From Pseudomonadota bacterium (GTDB lineage Bacteria > Pseudomonadota > Alphaproteobacteria > Rhizobiales > Devosiaceae), in the NCBI GenBank assembly GCA_023393475.1, contig JAEWLC010000007.1, forward strand, positions 1 to 64,000: 64,000 bases of DNA. Reading direction: 5' to 3'. Positions 1-9,143 of this stretch are shown here, piece after piece. The number at the start of each line of letters is the position of its first letter. The first letter of the stretch is position 1. The notes beneath the pieces are model-generated. The model ran no database searches. It was not told where the DNA came from and worked only from the letters and a program-made list of their open reading frames with translations. The position numbers were made by a program, and so were the translations under genes.

Positions 1-1175
<1,175 letters not shown>

Positions 1176-1293
1176 TACCTACTGCCTCTTTCCTGGCGAA
1201 CCCGAATGAAACCCCTCACGGCAGTTTCTTCACGTCCCTCACTGGGGTTCGGGTTCCCGTGTTTGAAATTGACCCGTCGCCGGGCCTTGAGGG

Positions 1294-1326
1294 CTATATA
1301 GGAGGGGGTGTTTGGGCCTGCAAGCG
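1294..1326 (-). promoter_or_regulatory. Candidate heat-shock (RpoH, sigma-32) promoter for dnaK
   Basis: Read on the minus strand, a CTTGCA box (RC of 1319-1324) is followed after 16 nt by CCTATATAG (RC of 1294-1302). This resembles the alphaproteobacterial RpoH pattern of a CTTG -35 element and a C-rich -10 element ending in TAT. It lies about 120 nt upstream of the dnaK start, in an otherwise empty 241-bp gap. No CIRCE inverted repeat was seen here. Promoter calls by eye are uncertain. Confidence 0.45.
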
Positions 1327-1416
1327 CCGTCCGAGACAAACTCACGAACGCGCGAGGCGATTGTTGGAGCGGCGGCACCGGACAGGCCGGCGCCCCGGCG
1401 TCGTAGAACTGGTCGG

Positions 1417-1749
1417 CTACTGCGCGTCAGAAAGCGTGTATTCGCCCAGTTCGCAGAGGTTGACGCCCTTTTCGACGAATTCCGAATCGTCTTCCAGCAC
1501 GAACTTCATGTCGTAGGTGCACTGCTCGCGGCCGTCGCCGATGGTGACGGTCACGTAGTTACCGGACGGCAGATAATTCTCGCCGAACACGTCTTCCTCC
1601 CAGTTGTCGACGTCAGCCGGCGAGGTGAAGAAGCTCTTCACTCCATACGACGAGGAGTTGGTCAGGACGAATTCGAGGTCCTCGGCCAGTGCCGGCGTGC
1701 AAAACGCCAGCGCCAGGGCGATCGTGCCGCCCGCAATCGCAAGTTTCAT
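1417..1749 (-). CDS. Small secreted protein of unknown function
   Basis: A protein of 110 residues starting MKLAIAGG, with a clear Sec signal peptide (hydrophobic stretch, then TPALAED, cleavage near residue 22). The mature part is acidic with two cysteines (in EQCTYD and NLCELG) that could form a periplasmic disulphide. The frame could extend upstream to 1803, but the added residues are basic and precede the signal peptide, so the internal ATG at 1747-1749 with a G-rich stretch ahead of it is preferred. It is transcribed in the same direction as dnaK. I recognise a type of short periplasmic protein common in Hyphomicrobiales but cannot name a function. Confidence 0.75.
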   Translation of the reverse strand: MKLAIAGGTIALALAFCTPALAEDLEFVLTNSSSYGVKSFFTSPADVDNWEEDVFGENYLPSGNYVTVTIGDGREQCTYDMKFVLEDDSEFVEKGVNLCELGEYTLSDAQ

Positions 1750-1941
1750 TCTGTGTAGCCCCCAAAGGCGCCGCTTCTGCGCACGCCGGCAACTCGATAG
1801 CATTTGAAGCGCATAAGCCTCAAAGGTCCGCTGCCGGTGTAGTTATCCAATTCTTCCCGGGCCCGCCGGCTGCTGTCGCGGCTTGTCGCCGGCCCCCCGG
1901 TCATGGTCTATAGGCAGCGTTTGCCTCCCCAAGGAACGACA

Positions 1942-2304
1942 ATGCCGAGGTTCCTCGTTTTCGCCCTGGTGCTTCTGCCTGTCGCCGCGCTGGCGCAGGA
2001 AGTGCCGGAGGAAGCGCGGCGGGACCTGTGGTGCGGAACCGCGTTCCAGCTCATGACCCGCGACACCCCGGCCGATGCCACGCCGCAGAAGCTCGCCGCC
2101 ACGGCGGCCTTCGCCGAAGGCGGCCAGCGCCTTATCGACCGCGCCCTGCCGATCTTTCTCGAGCAGGGCTACTCCGACACGGCCCTCGCGGATTATCGCA
2201 GCAAACTCGAAGACTCCGTCGGCCGCATCGTCAATGGCTCCGCCCGGGCCGGCGAGGATGTCGCCTATTCTTTTCAGGACTGTTCGGCCTTGATCGGCCA
2301 GTGA
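1942..2304 (+). CDS. Small secreted protein, paralogue of the gene at 2959
   Basis: A protein of 120 residues with a signal peptide (MPRFLVFALVLLPVAALAQ, cleavage after ALA). AAGGAA at 1931-1936 sets the start at 1942, not the in-frame GTG-like region upstream. The mature part contains DLWCGTAF near its N-terminus, a YRSKLEDSVGRIV segment in the middle and a second cysteine near the end (DCSAL). The same arrangement (LLWCGSAF, YDSRVVDEMG, MCPDL) occurs in the secreted protein just after pncA, so the two are probably diverged duplicates. They may form a disulphide between the conserved cysteines. Function unknown. It lies 13 nt ahead of pncA and is likely co-transcribed. Confidence 0.8.
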   Translation: MPRFLVFALVLLPVAALAQEVPEEARRDLWCGTAFQLMTRDTPADATPQKLAATAAFAEGGQRLIDRALPIFLEQGYSDTALADYRSKLEDSVGRIVNGSARAGEDVAYSFQDCSALIGQ

Positions 2305-2317
2305 GACAAAGACCCGC

Positions 2318-2950
2318 ATGGCCTTCACCCCCCGCCCCGACGACCTGTTTCTCGTGGTCGACATGCAATACGATTTCCTGCCCGGCGGCAGTCTCGCCGT
2401 CGCCAACGGCCATGAGATCATCATTCCGATCAACCGGCTGGGACGCCGGTTCAAGCATGTCGTGATGACCCAGGACTGGCATCCCGACGGCCATATCTCC
2501 TTCGCCTCGAGCCATCCCGGCACCAAGCCGTTCGAGGTCATCGAGCTACCCTACGGACCGCAGGTGCTGTGGCCCGACCATTGCGTGCAGGGTACGCCCG
2601 GCGCCGAGTTCTCCAGCGATATCGAGCTGCCGCACGCCCAGATGGTGATCCGCAAGGGCTACCACGACGTGGTCGATTCCTATTCCGGCTTCCGCGAGGC
2701 CGACCGCAAGACCCGCACCGGGCTCGAGGGCTACCTCAGGGAACGCGGCTTCAAGCGGCTGTTCATCGCGGGAGTCGCCACCGATTTCTGCGTCAACTGG
2801 ACAGCCGTCGACGCCGCGATCGCCGGCTTCGACACCTATGTCGTCGAGGATGCGACCCGGGCCATCGACACCGGCGGCTCGCTGGCCCAGGCCTGGGCCG
2901 ACATGAACGCGGCCGGGGTCAAGCGGATCGCCGCCGGGGAGATCGCCTGA
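2318..2950 (+). CDS. pncA: Nicotinamidase (isochorismatase-fold)
   Basis: Hydrolyses nicotinamide to nicotinate and ammonia in the cytosol, feeding NAD salvage. The 210 residues are the usual length. The catalytic triad is visible: Asp15 in VVDMQYDF, Lys113 in RKGYHD and Cys158 in TDFCVNW. The metal site is Asp53, His55 and His59 in the segment TQDWHPDGH. The cis-peptide region GVATDFC is intact. It sits 13 nt after one small secreted protein and 8 nt before its paralogue, suggesting one transcript, although those partners are exported and PncA is not. Confidence 0.96.
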   Translation: MAFTPRPDDLFLVVDMQYDFLPGGSLAVANGHEIIIPINRLGRRFKHVVMTQDWHPDGHISFASSHPGTKPFEVIELPYGPQVLWPDHCVQGTPGAEFSSDIELPHAQMVIRKGYHDVVDSYSGFREADRKTRTGLEGYLRERGFKRLFIAGVATDFCVNWTAVDAAIAGFDTYVVEDATRAIDTGGSLAQAWADMNAAGVKRIAAGEIA

Positions 2951-2958
2951 GGGTCGAG

Positions 2959-3303
2959 ATGCGCAGGGTCGTGCTGGGGCTGATGCTGATGGGGGTGCTG
3001 GCTGGCGGGGCCGTGGCGGAGGAGCTGTCGCCGGCCACCGACCGCCTGCTCTGGTGCGGCAGCGCCTTCTACTGGCTCTCGACCGACGCCTATGATTCCC
3101 GCAACGACGCCGAGGGCGACCAGTACGAGGCCTGGTCCGAGGACCTCGCCGGCCGCGCCGACATGATGCTGCAATCGGAAGGCAAGGACGAAGCCGCGAT
3201 CGGCGCCATCCGCGAGGACTACGATAGCCGGGTCGTCGACGAGATGGGCACGGGCAAGGCAAAGTACGACGTCACCATGTGCCCCGATCTCGTGGTGCAT
3301 TAG
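2959..3303 (+). CDS. Small secreted protein, paralogue of the gene at 1942
   Basis: A protein of 114 residues starting MRRVVLGLMLMGVLAGG, with a signal peptide cleaved near AVAEE. Mature-part features match the protein encoded at 1942: LLWCGSAF near the N-terminus and MCPDL near the C-terminus, with an acidic helical middle. The start at 2959 follows GAGGGTCGAG. The frame is open much further upstream, but that part is the shadow of pncA. Function unknown. The duplicated pair around pncA is discussed as a finding. Confidence 0.8.
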   Translation: MRRVVLGLMLMGVLAGGAVAEELSPATDRLLWCGSAFYWLSTDAYDSRNDAEGDQYEAWSEDLAGRADMMLQSEGKDEAAIGAIREDYDSRVVDEMGTGKAKYDVTMCPDLVVH

Positions 3304-3334
3304 CCCGGGGTTCGTTGGAATCCGGAGGACGAAG

Positions 3335-3727
3335 ATGCTGGAAGGCACCTGTCACTGCGGCGCGGTCAGCTGGCGGTTCGAAGCCGAACCGGACGGCGCA
3401 ACCTCATGCAACTGCACCATCTGCCGCCGGCACGGAGCGCTGTGGATCTACGGATATGAGGGCGTCGACGTGTCTGCCACCGGTCCGACGAGCACCTATA
3501 CGCGCGGCGAGGCGCAGCTGGCCTTCCATTTCTGCGCCAGCTGCGGCTGTGTCGCCTACTGGCGCAGCCTGACCACCGGTCCCGACGGGCGTCGGCGCAT
3601 GGCCGTCAACGTCCGGCTCGCCGAGCCCGATCTCGTCGCCGATATCCCCATCGACCATTTCGACGGCCTCGACACGTTTACCGACCTCCCCCGCGACGGA
3701 CGCACCGTCAGGGACATGTGGTTCTGA
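3335..3727 (+). CDS. GFA/CENP-V domain zinc protein
   Basis: A 130-residue member of the GFA family (Mss4-like fold), often annotated as glutathione-dependent formaldehyde-activating enzyme, though most members have no tested activity. Zinc ligands are clear: CHC at residues 6-8, CNCTIC at 25-30 and CASCGC at 67-72. Single-domain length is normal. The start ATG at 3335 is preceded by GGAGGA. A second, distinct member is encoded at 45253. It lies 31 nt after the preceding secreted-protein gene and is convergent with the methyltransferase after it. Confidence 0.9.
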   Translation: MLEGTCHCGAVSWRFEAEPDGATSCNCTICRRHGALWIYGYEGVDVSATGPTSTYTRGEAQLAFHFCASCGCVAYWRSLTTGPDGRRRMAVNVRLAEPDLVADIPIDHFDGLDTFTDLPRDGRTVRDMWF

Positions 3728-3733
3728 TCGAGG

Positions 3734-4477
3734 CTAGCCGGCAACTGCGACGCAGACCTGCCGGCGGCTCGAACCGGTCAGTTCCGAGCGATCGAACCCG
3801 CCATACCGCTTCTCGAGGCGCAGGCCGCCGAGCTCGAGGAGGAGCGGCAGCTCCTGCGGGAAGATCTGGCGCATTTCGAGCGGCGTATGCCGGAAGTCGC
3901 GCCGATCCTCGGTCGACCAGTACCAGTCGGCGCGGCTGACCTGGCTGATCGGATCGTAGACGATGGTCTCCTCGATCCGGACTACGCCGAGTTCGGGATG
4001 GCTAAACTCGCCAAGCGGTTCACGCTGCCCGGGCGCTCGGCTCAACAGGCGCGCGCTCGGCACGAAGACATCGAACAGCAGCCTGCCACCGGGTGCGAGG
4101 TGCCTGTGGATGGCGCCGAAGGCCCGGGCAAAATCGTCCCGCGTCGAGAGGTGAAGCAGCGAATTTGCCGCGACGACGACGGCGTCGAACCGGCGGCCGA
4201 GGTCCAGCTCGCGCATGTCGGCCTGAATCAGCCCTGCGGCGAGGCCGGAGCGGGAAAGCGCGGCGCGGGCGCGGTCGAGCATGGCGGCGGAGAGATCGAC
4301 GCCGGTGACATCGGCCCCGCTGGCGGCGAGGGGGACGGTGATACGGCCGGAGCCGCAGGCGAGTTCGAGCACACTTCGGCCTGGCCCGCCTGCGGTCTCG
4401 ACATAGAACCGCTCCATCTCGGCGTCGCGCGGGGCGACGAGGTCATAGAGGCCGGCATCGTCGTAGAGGCTGTCCAT
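3734..4477 (-). CDS. Class I SAM-dependent methyltransferase
   Basis: 247 residues starting MDSLYDDAG. A Rossmann SAM-binding site is visible: motif I VLELACGSGRITVPLA near residue 37, an acidic GVDLS after strand 2, and GLIQADMREL then NSLLHL further on. The target is unknown; members of this type act on small molecules or proteins. The ATG at 4475-4477 is preceded by a GGGGGAGATC ribosome-binding site, so the longer open frame reaching 4624 is not used. It follows grpE on the same strand but is separated from it by a strong terminator, so it is probably expressed on its own. Confidence 0.85.
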   Translation of the reverse strand: MDSLYDDAGLYDLVAPRDAEMERFYVETAGGPGRSVLELACGSGRITVPLAASGADVTGVDLSAAMLDRARAALSRSGLAAGLIQADMRELDLGRRFDAVVVAANSLLHLSTRDDFARAFGAIHRHLAPGGRLLFDVFVPSARLLSRAPGQREPLGEFSHPELGVVRIEETIVYDPISQVSRADWYWSTEDRRDFRHTPLEMRQIFPQELPLLLELGGLRLEKRYGGFDRSELTGSSRRQVCVAVAG

Positions 4478-4505
4478 TCGCGATCTCCCCCCGATACGCG
4501 GAAAC

Positions 4506-4531
4506 GAAAAAGGGCGCCGAAGCGCCCTTTT
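4506..4531 (-). terminator. Rho-independent terminator after grpE
   Basis: On the minus strand the RNA forms AAAAGGGCGC, a TTCG tetraloop region, then GCGCCCTTTTT. The ten-pair stem is followed by a run of T. It starts 26 nt after the grpE stop and is the best intrinsic terminator in the window. Confidence 0.9.
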
Positions 4532-4556
4532 GAAGCCACACCCTTGACCGGTGCGA

Positions 4557-5180
4557 TCAGGCGCTCTTGTCGATGCTGCCTTCGGCCGGCTGGCCCTTGG
4601 CGCCGCCGCCCTTCGCGACGCCAACCATGGCCGGGCGCAACACGCGGTCGCCGATGGCGAAGCCGGCCTGCACGACCTGTACCACGGTGCCCTCGGGCCG
4701 CGTCGGATCGGGAACCTCGAACATTGCCTGGTGCTTGTGCGGATCGAACTTCTGCCCTTCGGCCTCGATCGGCTTGACGCCGTGCTTGGCGAGCAGCCGC
4801 TGCATCTCGCGCTCGGTCATCTCGATGCCTTCGATCAGCGACTTCATGGCCGCGTCGGCATTGTCGCGCGCTTCGGCCGGCAGGACCAGCAGGGCGCGCG
4901 AGAGCGAATCGGTGGCAGTGAGCATGTCGCGGGCAAAGCCGGCGATGGCATAGGAGCGGGTGTCCGACACCTCGCGCTCGGTGCGCTTGCGCAGGTTTTC
5001 CATTTCCGCGACGGTGCGGAGCAGCTTGTCGCGAAGGTCGGAATTCTCCGCCTTCAGCGTCTCGACCGGATCAGGCGTTGCCGTCTCGGTCGTCGTGGTG
5101 TCTTCGGTGGCCTGGGTCTCGGTTGCCGCGGCGCTCGCTGCAGCCTTGTCGTCCTCGGGCTTGCTTGTTTCGTCGTTCAT
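4557..5180 (-). CDS. grpE: Nucleotide exchange factor GrpE
   Basis: A 207-residue co-chaperone that releases ADP from DnaK. The first 40 residues are a low-complexity Ala/Thr/Glu tail. A long helix follows (ENSDLRDKLLRTVAEMENLRKRTEREV, residues about 45-70), then the C-terminal beta domain with the signature FDPHKHQAMFEV and GTVVQVVQAGFAIGDRVLRPAMV. Length is normal. It lies 93 nt downstream of hrcA on the same strand, the standard alphaproteobacterial pair, and ends at a strong terminator. Confidence 0.97.
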   Translation of the reverse strand: MNDETSKPEDDKAAASAAATETQATEDTTTTETATPDPVETLKAENSDLRDKLLRTVAEMENLRKRTEREVSDTRSYAIAGFARDMLTATDSLSRALLVLPAEARDNADAAMKSLIEGIEMTEREMQRLLAKHGVKPIEAEGQKFDPHKHQAMFEVPDPTRPEGTVVQVVQAGFAIGDRVLRPAMVGVAKGGGAKGQPAEGSIDKSA

Positions 5181-5273
5181 GCGTGACCTTGAATGCTTGT
5201 CGCTGATGCGTTGCCCCGCATATCGGCCAATGGGACATAAGATTCAAGCCTCGGGAAAGGTTCCCGGCCTGCC

Positions 5274-6368
5274 TCAGCCCTTTCGCGCCATCATCGCGGA
5301 GACGACATTGGCGGTGTAGTCGACCACCGGCACGATGCGCGCATAGTTGAGCCGGGTCGGGCCGATCACGCCCAGCACGCCCACGACCTTCTGGTTGGCA
5401 TCCTTGTAGGGCGAGAGGATCACCGAGCTGCCCGACAGCGAGAACAGCTTGTTCTCCGAGCCGATGAAGATCTTCACGCCCTGCGCCTGCTCGGTATCGC
5501 CGAGCAGTTCGATCAGCCCGTCGCGGCTCTCGAGTTCCTCGAACAGCTGGCGGATGCGCTGCAGTTCCTCGGACGCCATCGTGTCGTTGATGAGGTTGGC
5601 GCGGCCACGGACGATCACGGTGGGCGCGGCAGAAGCCGCGCCATTGGAGAGCGTGGCGAGGCCGGCTTCCACCAGCTTGTGCGTCAGCTCGTCGAGTTCG
5701 TGCTGCGTCTTGACCCGCTGCGCCCGCAGCGCCTTCAGCGTCTCGCCAATGGTCTTGCCCACCGCGAAATGCGCGAGATAGTTCGAGGCCTGGGTCAGGG
5801 CGCTTGCAGTGAGTCCCGGCGGCAGCGGCATGATGCGGTTTTCGACCGAACCATCCTCGCCCACCAGCACCACCATGGCACGCTCGGCATCGAGTCGGAT
5901 GAATTCGATATGTTTGAGGACGAGGTCGGACTTCGTCGCGATGACGACGCCGGCGCCGTGGCTCAATCCGCTGAGCAGCTGGCTCGCTTCGGTGAGGAGG
6001 TCCTCGACCTGGCCGAACGCGGCCGGCCCCTCGATCTGCTTGGCAATCTGGGTACGCTCGTCTTCGTTGACGGCGCCCACTTCGAGCATTGCGTCGACGA
6101 AGAAGCGCAGCCCCTGCTGGGTCGGCAGGCGTCCGGCCGAGGTGTGCGGCGCGGCGATGAGGCCGAGATCCTCGAGGTCCGCCATGACGTTGCGCACGGA
6201 GGCGGGCGACAGGCCGACGCTCAGCATGCGCGCAAGGTCGCGCGACGCCACCGGCGTGCCGGTGTCGAGATAACGCTCGACGAGCTTGCGGAAAATGTCC
6301 TGGCTGCGGGAGTTCAGCACCGCCAGTACGTCTTCGGGGGCTTTGGTGCGATCGGCCATGTTCACCAT
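5274..6368 (-). CDS. hrcA: Heat-inducible transcriptional repressor HrcA
   Basis: 364 residues. HrcA binds CIRCE operators and represses groESL in many alphaproteobacteria. The N-terminal winged helix is visible (LNSRSQDIFRKLVERYL, then TGTPVASRDLAR and LSPASVRNVMADLEDLG). It is followed by the GAF-like and dimerisation domains ending VVGVLGVIGPTRLNYARIVPVVDY. The track supports a start at 6368 (MVNMADRTK); the second Met at residue 4 is an alternative. It is divergent from rph, and the 102-bp gap holds a perfect CtrA-type box. No CIRCE was seen in this window, so its target is elsewhere. Confidence 0.97.
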   Translation of the reverse strand: MVNMADRTKAPEDVLAVLNSRSQDIFRKLVERYLDTGTPVASRDLARMLSVGLSPASVRNVMADLEDLGLIAAPHTSAGRLPTQQGLRFFVDAMLEVGAVNEDERTQIAKQIEGPAAFGQVEDLLTEASQLLSGLSHGAGVVIATKSDLVLKHIEFIRLDAERAMVVLVGEDGSVENRIMPLPPGLTASALTQASNYLAHFAVGKTIGETLKALRAQRVKTQHELDELTHKLVEAGLATLSNGAASAAPTVIVRGRANLINDTMASEELQRIRQLFEELESRDGLIELLGDTEQAQGVKIFIGSENKLFSLSGSSVILSPYKDANQKVVGVLGVIGPTRLNYARIVPVVDYTANVVSAMMARKG

Positions 6369-6427
6369 TTAGGGCGAAAGCGGTGTGCCGCCAAGCCGGG
6401 CTGCCTTGTTACGGACTGCCGTGAGGG

Positions 6428-6443
6428 TTAAGAGGCGGTTAAC
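6428..6443. promoter_or_regulatory. Perfect CtrA-type box between hrcA and rph
   Basis: TTAA (6428-6431), seven bases, then TTAAC (6439-6443). This exactly fits the full CtrA consensus TTAA-N7-TTAAC known from Caulobacter and rhizobia. It lies 60 bp upstream of the hrcA start and 28 bp upstream of the rph start, so it could affect either. TTAA is uncommon in DNA this GC-rich. Confidence 0.55.
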
Positions 6444-6470
6444 AGTACTTTTCCCAGGTGATTTGACCAT

Positions 6471-7184
6471 ATGCGCCCTTCCGGACGCCAGCCAGACCAG
6501 ATGCGGGCCGTGACTCTCGAACGCAATGTTTCCCCCAAGGCCGAAGGCAGCTGCCTCGTCAGCTTCGGTGGAACCCGCGTCTATGTCACGGCAACGGTCG
6601 AGACGACGCTCCCCTCGTGGCGGCGCGGCTCGGGCCTCGGCTGGGTCACCGCCGAATACGGCATGCTGCCGCGCGCCACCGACTCGCGCACCCGGCGCGA
6701 AGCGGCGGCCGGCAAGCAGTCGGGCCGCACCCAGGAAATCCAGCGCCTCATCGGCCGCTCGCTCCGCGCCGTGGTCGATATGCAGGCGCTCGGCGAAAAC
6801 CAGATCACGCTCGACTGCGACGTGCTCGAGGCCGATGGCGGCACCCGCACCGCCTCGATCACCGGCGCCTATGTGGCGATGGCTGACGCGATCAACTGGC
6901 TGAAGGCGCGCAACCTCACCAAGGGCGAGCCGCTGCGCGATTCCGTCGCCGCGATCAGCTGCGGCATCTATCGCGGCACGCCGGTGCTCGACCTCGACTA
7001 TCTCGAGGACGTCGAGGCCCACACCGATGCGAACTTCGTGCTGACCGGCAGCGGCAAGTTCGTCGAGATCCAGGGCACGGCCGAGCAGGAGCCGTTCAGC
7101 CGCGATGAACTGAACCAGCTGATGGCGCTGGCTGAAAAGGGCATCGCCGACCTGACCCTCATCCAGAAGGCGGCACTCGCCTGA
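6471..7184 (+). CDS. rph: Ribonuclease PH
   Basis: A 237-residue phosphorolytic 3'-5' exoribonuclease that trims tRNA 3' ends. The RNase PH signature is clear: MRPSGRQPDQMRAVTLERNV at the start, then GSCLVSFGGTRV, TAEYGMLPRATDSRTRREA (phosphate and RNA-binding arginines), IQRLIGRSLRAVVD and DCDVLEADGGTRTASITGA. Length is standard. The start is at 6471. It overlaps rdgB by one base (TGATG at 7182-7186), so the two are translationally coupled. Confidence 0.97.
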   Translation: MRPSGRQPDQMRAVTLERNVSPKAEGSCLVSFGGTRVYVTATVETTLPSWRRGSGLGWVTAEYGMLPRATDSRTRREAAAGKQSGRTQEIQRLIGRSLRAVVDMQALGENQITLDCDVLEADGGTRTASITGAYVAMADAINWLKARNLTKGEPLRDSVAAISCGIYRGTPVLDLDYLEDVEAHTDANFVLTGSGKFVEIQGTAEQEPFSRDELNQLMALAEKGIADLTLIQKAALA

Positions 7185-7846
7185 TGGAGAACAAGCTCAC
7201 ATTGCGGCGTGGCGACCGGCTGGTGCTGGCTACCCACAATGCGGGCAAGCTCAAGGAGTTCAAGGAACTGCTTGAGGGCTTCGGGCTGGATATTGTCTCG
7301 GCGGGCGAACTAGGACTGCCTGAGCCGGAGGAGACCGGTACGACCTTCATCGAGAACGCACGGATCAAGGCGCATGCCGCGGCCCAGGCCGCCGGCTGCA
7401 TCGCACTGGCCGATGATTCGGGCCTTTCCGTCGATGCGCTGGGCGGCGATCCGGGCGTCTACACCGCCAACTGGGCGGAAACGGCCAATGGCCGCGACTT
7501 CAGGGTCGGCATGCGCCGGGTCGAGGACGCGCTGCAGGCCGCCGGTGCGCAGGGACCATCCGAGCGGCGCGGCGCGTTCAACGCCACGCTCTGCCTCGCC
7601 CATCCCGATGGCCGCGACCAGCTCTATGTCGGCAAGGTCGACGGCACCATCGTCTGGCCGCCGCGGGGCGAGCTGGGGCACGGGTTCGACCCGGTGTTCA
7701 TGCCGCAGGGCTTCGACATCACCTTTGGCGAGATGCCGCCGGAAATGAAGCACTCCTGGGCCCCGGGCAAGGTCGGCTTGAGCCACCGCGCCAGGGCTTT
7801 TGGCAAGTTCGTCGACGATGTCCTTGGAGGCGGCGTTGAGCACTGA
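7184..7846 (+). CDS. rdgB: XTP/dITP pyrophosphatase (RdgB/HAM1 family)
   Basis: 220 residues. Hydrolyses dITP and XTP to monophosphates and so keeps deaminated purines out of DNA. Motifs in order: LATHNAGKLKEF near residue 15 (substrate loop), TGTTFIENARIKA, ADDSGLSVDALGGDPGVYTANWA, then GHGFDPVFMP and LSHRARAF near the C-terminus. The start overlaps the rph stop. The 3' end overlaps the probable hemW start by 11 nt. This rph-rdgB-hemW order is conserved in alphaproteobacteria. Confidence 0.96.
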   Translation: MENKLTLRRGDRLVLATHNAGKLKEFKELLEGFGLDIVSAGELGLPEPEETGTTFIENARIKAHAAAQAAGCIALADDSGLSVDALGGDPGVYTANWAETANGRDFRVGMRRVEDALQAAGAQGPSERRGAFNATLCLAHPDGRDQLYVGKVDGTIVWPPRGELGHGFDPVFMPQGFDITFGEMPPEMKHSWAPGKVGLSHRARAFGKFVDDVLGGGVEH

Positions 7847-9026
7847 AACCCTCGGCCACAATTCGGTCGATCCGCGCTCCAACGGGCTGTTCGGGGTCTA
7901 TGTCCACTGGCCCTTCTGCGCCGCCAAGTGCCCCTATTGCGATTTCAACTCGCACGTCCATCGCGGCGAGTTCGACGAGCCTGCCTATGTCGAGGCCTAT
8001 GCCCGCGAGCTCGGACATTTCGCGCGCCAGACGCAGGGCCGCACCGTGCAGTCGATCTTTTTCGGCGGCGGCACCCCGTCGCTGATGGATCCGCGCTCGG
8101 TCGAGGGCATCATCGACGCGATCGGGCAGCACTGGACCATCGATCCGAAGGCCGAGATCACACTCGAAGCCAACCCGACCTCGGTCGAGGCCGAGCGCTT
8201 CCGCGGCTATCGCAGCGCTGGCGTGAACCGGGTATCGCTCGGCGTCCAGAGCCTCCGCGAGGGCCCGCTGGCCGAACTCGGCCGCCGGCATACGGTGGAC
8301 GAGGCAATCGCCGCGGTGCGCTTGGCGCAGTCGATCTTCCCGCGCTCGAGTTTTGACCTGATCTATTCCCGTCCCAAGCAGACACTGGCGGACTGGGAAG
8401 ACGAGCTGACGGACGCGCTGTGGCTGGCCGAACAGGGGCACCTGTCGCTCTACCAGCTCACGATCGAGACGGGGACGCGCTATTACGACCTCTTCAACGC
8501 CGGCAAGCTCAAGATGCCGGACGAGGACCTGAGTGCCGACTTCTACGAGCTGACCCAGGAACTGACGGTCAAGGCGGGCCTGCCGGCCTATGAGATTTCC
8601 AACCATGCCCGCCCCGGCCAGGAAAGCCGGCACAACATGATCTACTGGCGCTATGGCGAATATGTCGGCGTCGGCCCCGGCGCGCACGGGCGGCTGCTGA
8701 TCAACAACCAGCGCCACGCCACCGCCACCGAGAAGATGCCGTTCGACTGGCACAAGAAGGTGATGGCGCGCGGTCACGGCATGGTGACGGACGATATCCT
8801 CACCTGGGAGGAAGAGGGCGACGAGATGCTGGTGATGGGGCTCAGGCTCCGCGAAGGCATCGATCCGCGCCGCTTCCACCGCATCGCCGGTCGCGCCATT
8901 TCCGAGCGCCAGATCAACGAGCTCAAGGCCATCGGTTTTGTCGAGACCCTGCCCAACGGCTTCATCCGGGTGACCGACAAGGGCTGGCCGGTGCTGGACG
9001 CCGTAGTCGCGGACTTGGCCGCTTAG
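7836..9026 (+). CDS. hemW: Radical SAM protein HemW (heme chaperone, CPO-like)
   Basis: About 396 residues. HemW was formerly called oxygen-independent coproporphyrinogen oxidase-like; family members bind heme and deliver it to respiratory enzymes. The radical SAM cluster CxxxCxxC is at residues 28-35 (CAAKCPYC), followed by FFGGGTPSLM and NRVSLGVQSL. It ends in the HemW C-terminal domain (MLVMGLRLREGID). The preferred start is a TTG at 7836 because GGAGG lies at 7826-7830 with 5-nt spacing. ATGs at 7818 and 7800 are alternatives lying inside rdgB. Compared with true HemN it lacks the N-terminal extension. Confidence 0.93.
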   Translation: MSTETLGHNSVDPRSNGLFGVYVHWPFCAAKCPYCDFNSHVHRGEFDEPAYVEAYARELGHFARQTQGRTVQSIFFGGGTPSLMDPRSVEGIIDAIGQHWTIDPKAEITLEANPTSVEAERFRGYRSAGVNRVSLGVQSLREGPLAELGRRHTVDEAIAAVRLAQSIFPRSSFDLIYSRPKQTLADWEDELTDALWLAEQGHLSLYQLTIETGTRYYDLFNAGKLKMPDEDLSADFYELTQELTVKAGLPAYEISNHARPGQESRHNMIYWRYGEYVGVGPGAHGRLLINNQRHATATEKMPFDWHKKVMARGHGMVTDDILTWEEEGDEMLVMGLRLREGIDPRRFHRIAGRAISERQINELKAIGFVETLPNGFIRVTDKGWPVLDAVVADLAA

Positions 9027-9143
9027 GCTCAATTCCTTCCACAGACTCGACCCGATGGGTGGATAGAGTCCGGCGAGACACGCCATTGCACTGGCTCCCG
9101 TAAACCGCTTTACTAAAGCCGTTGCGTCAGCCGGAAGTGCTTC

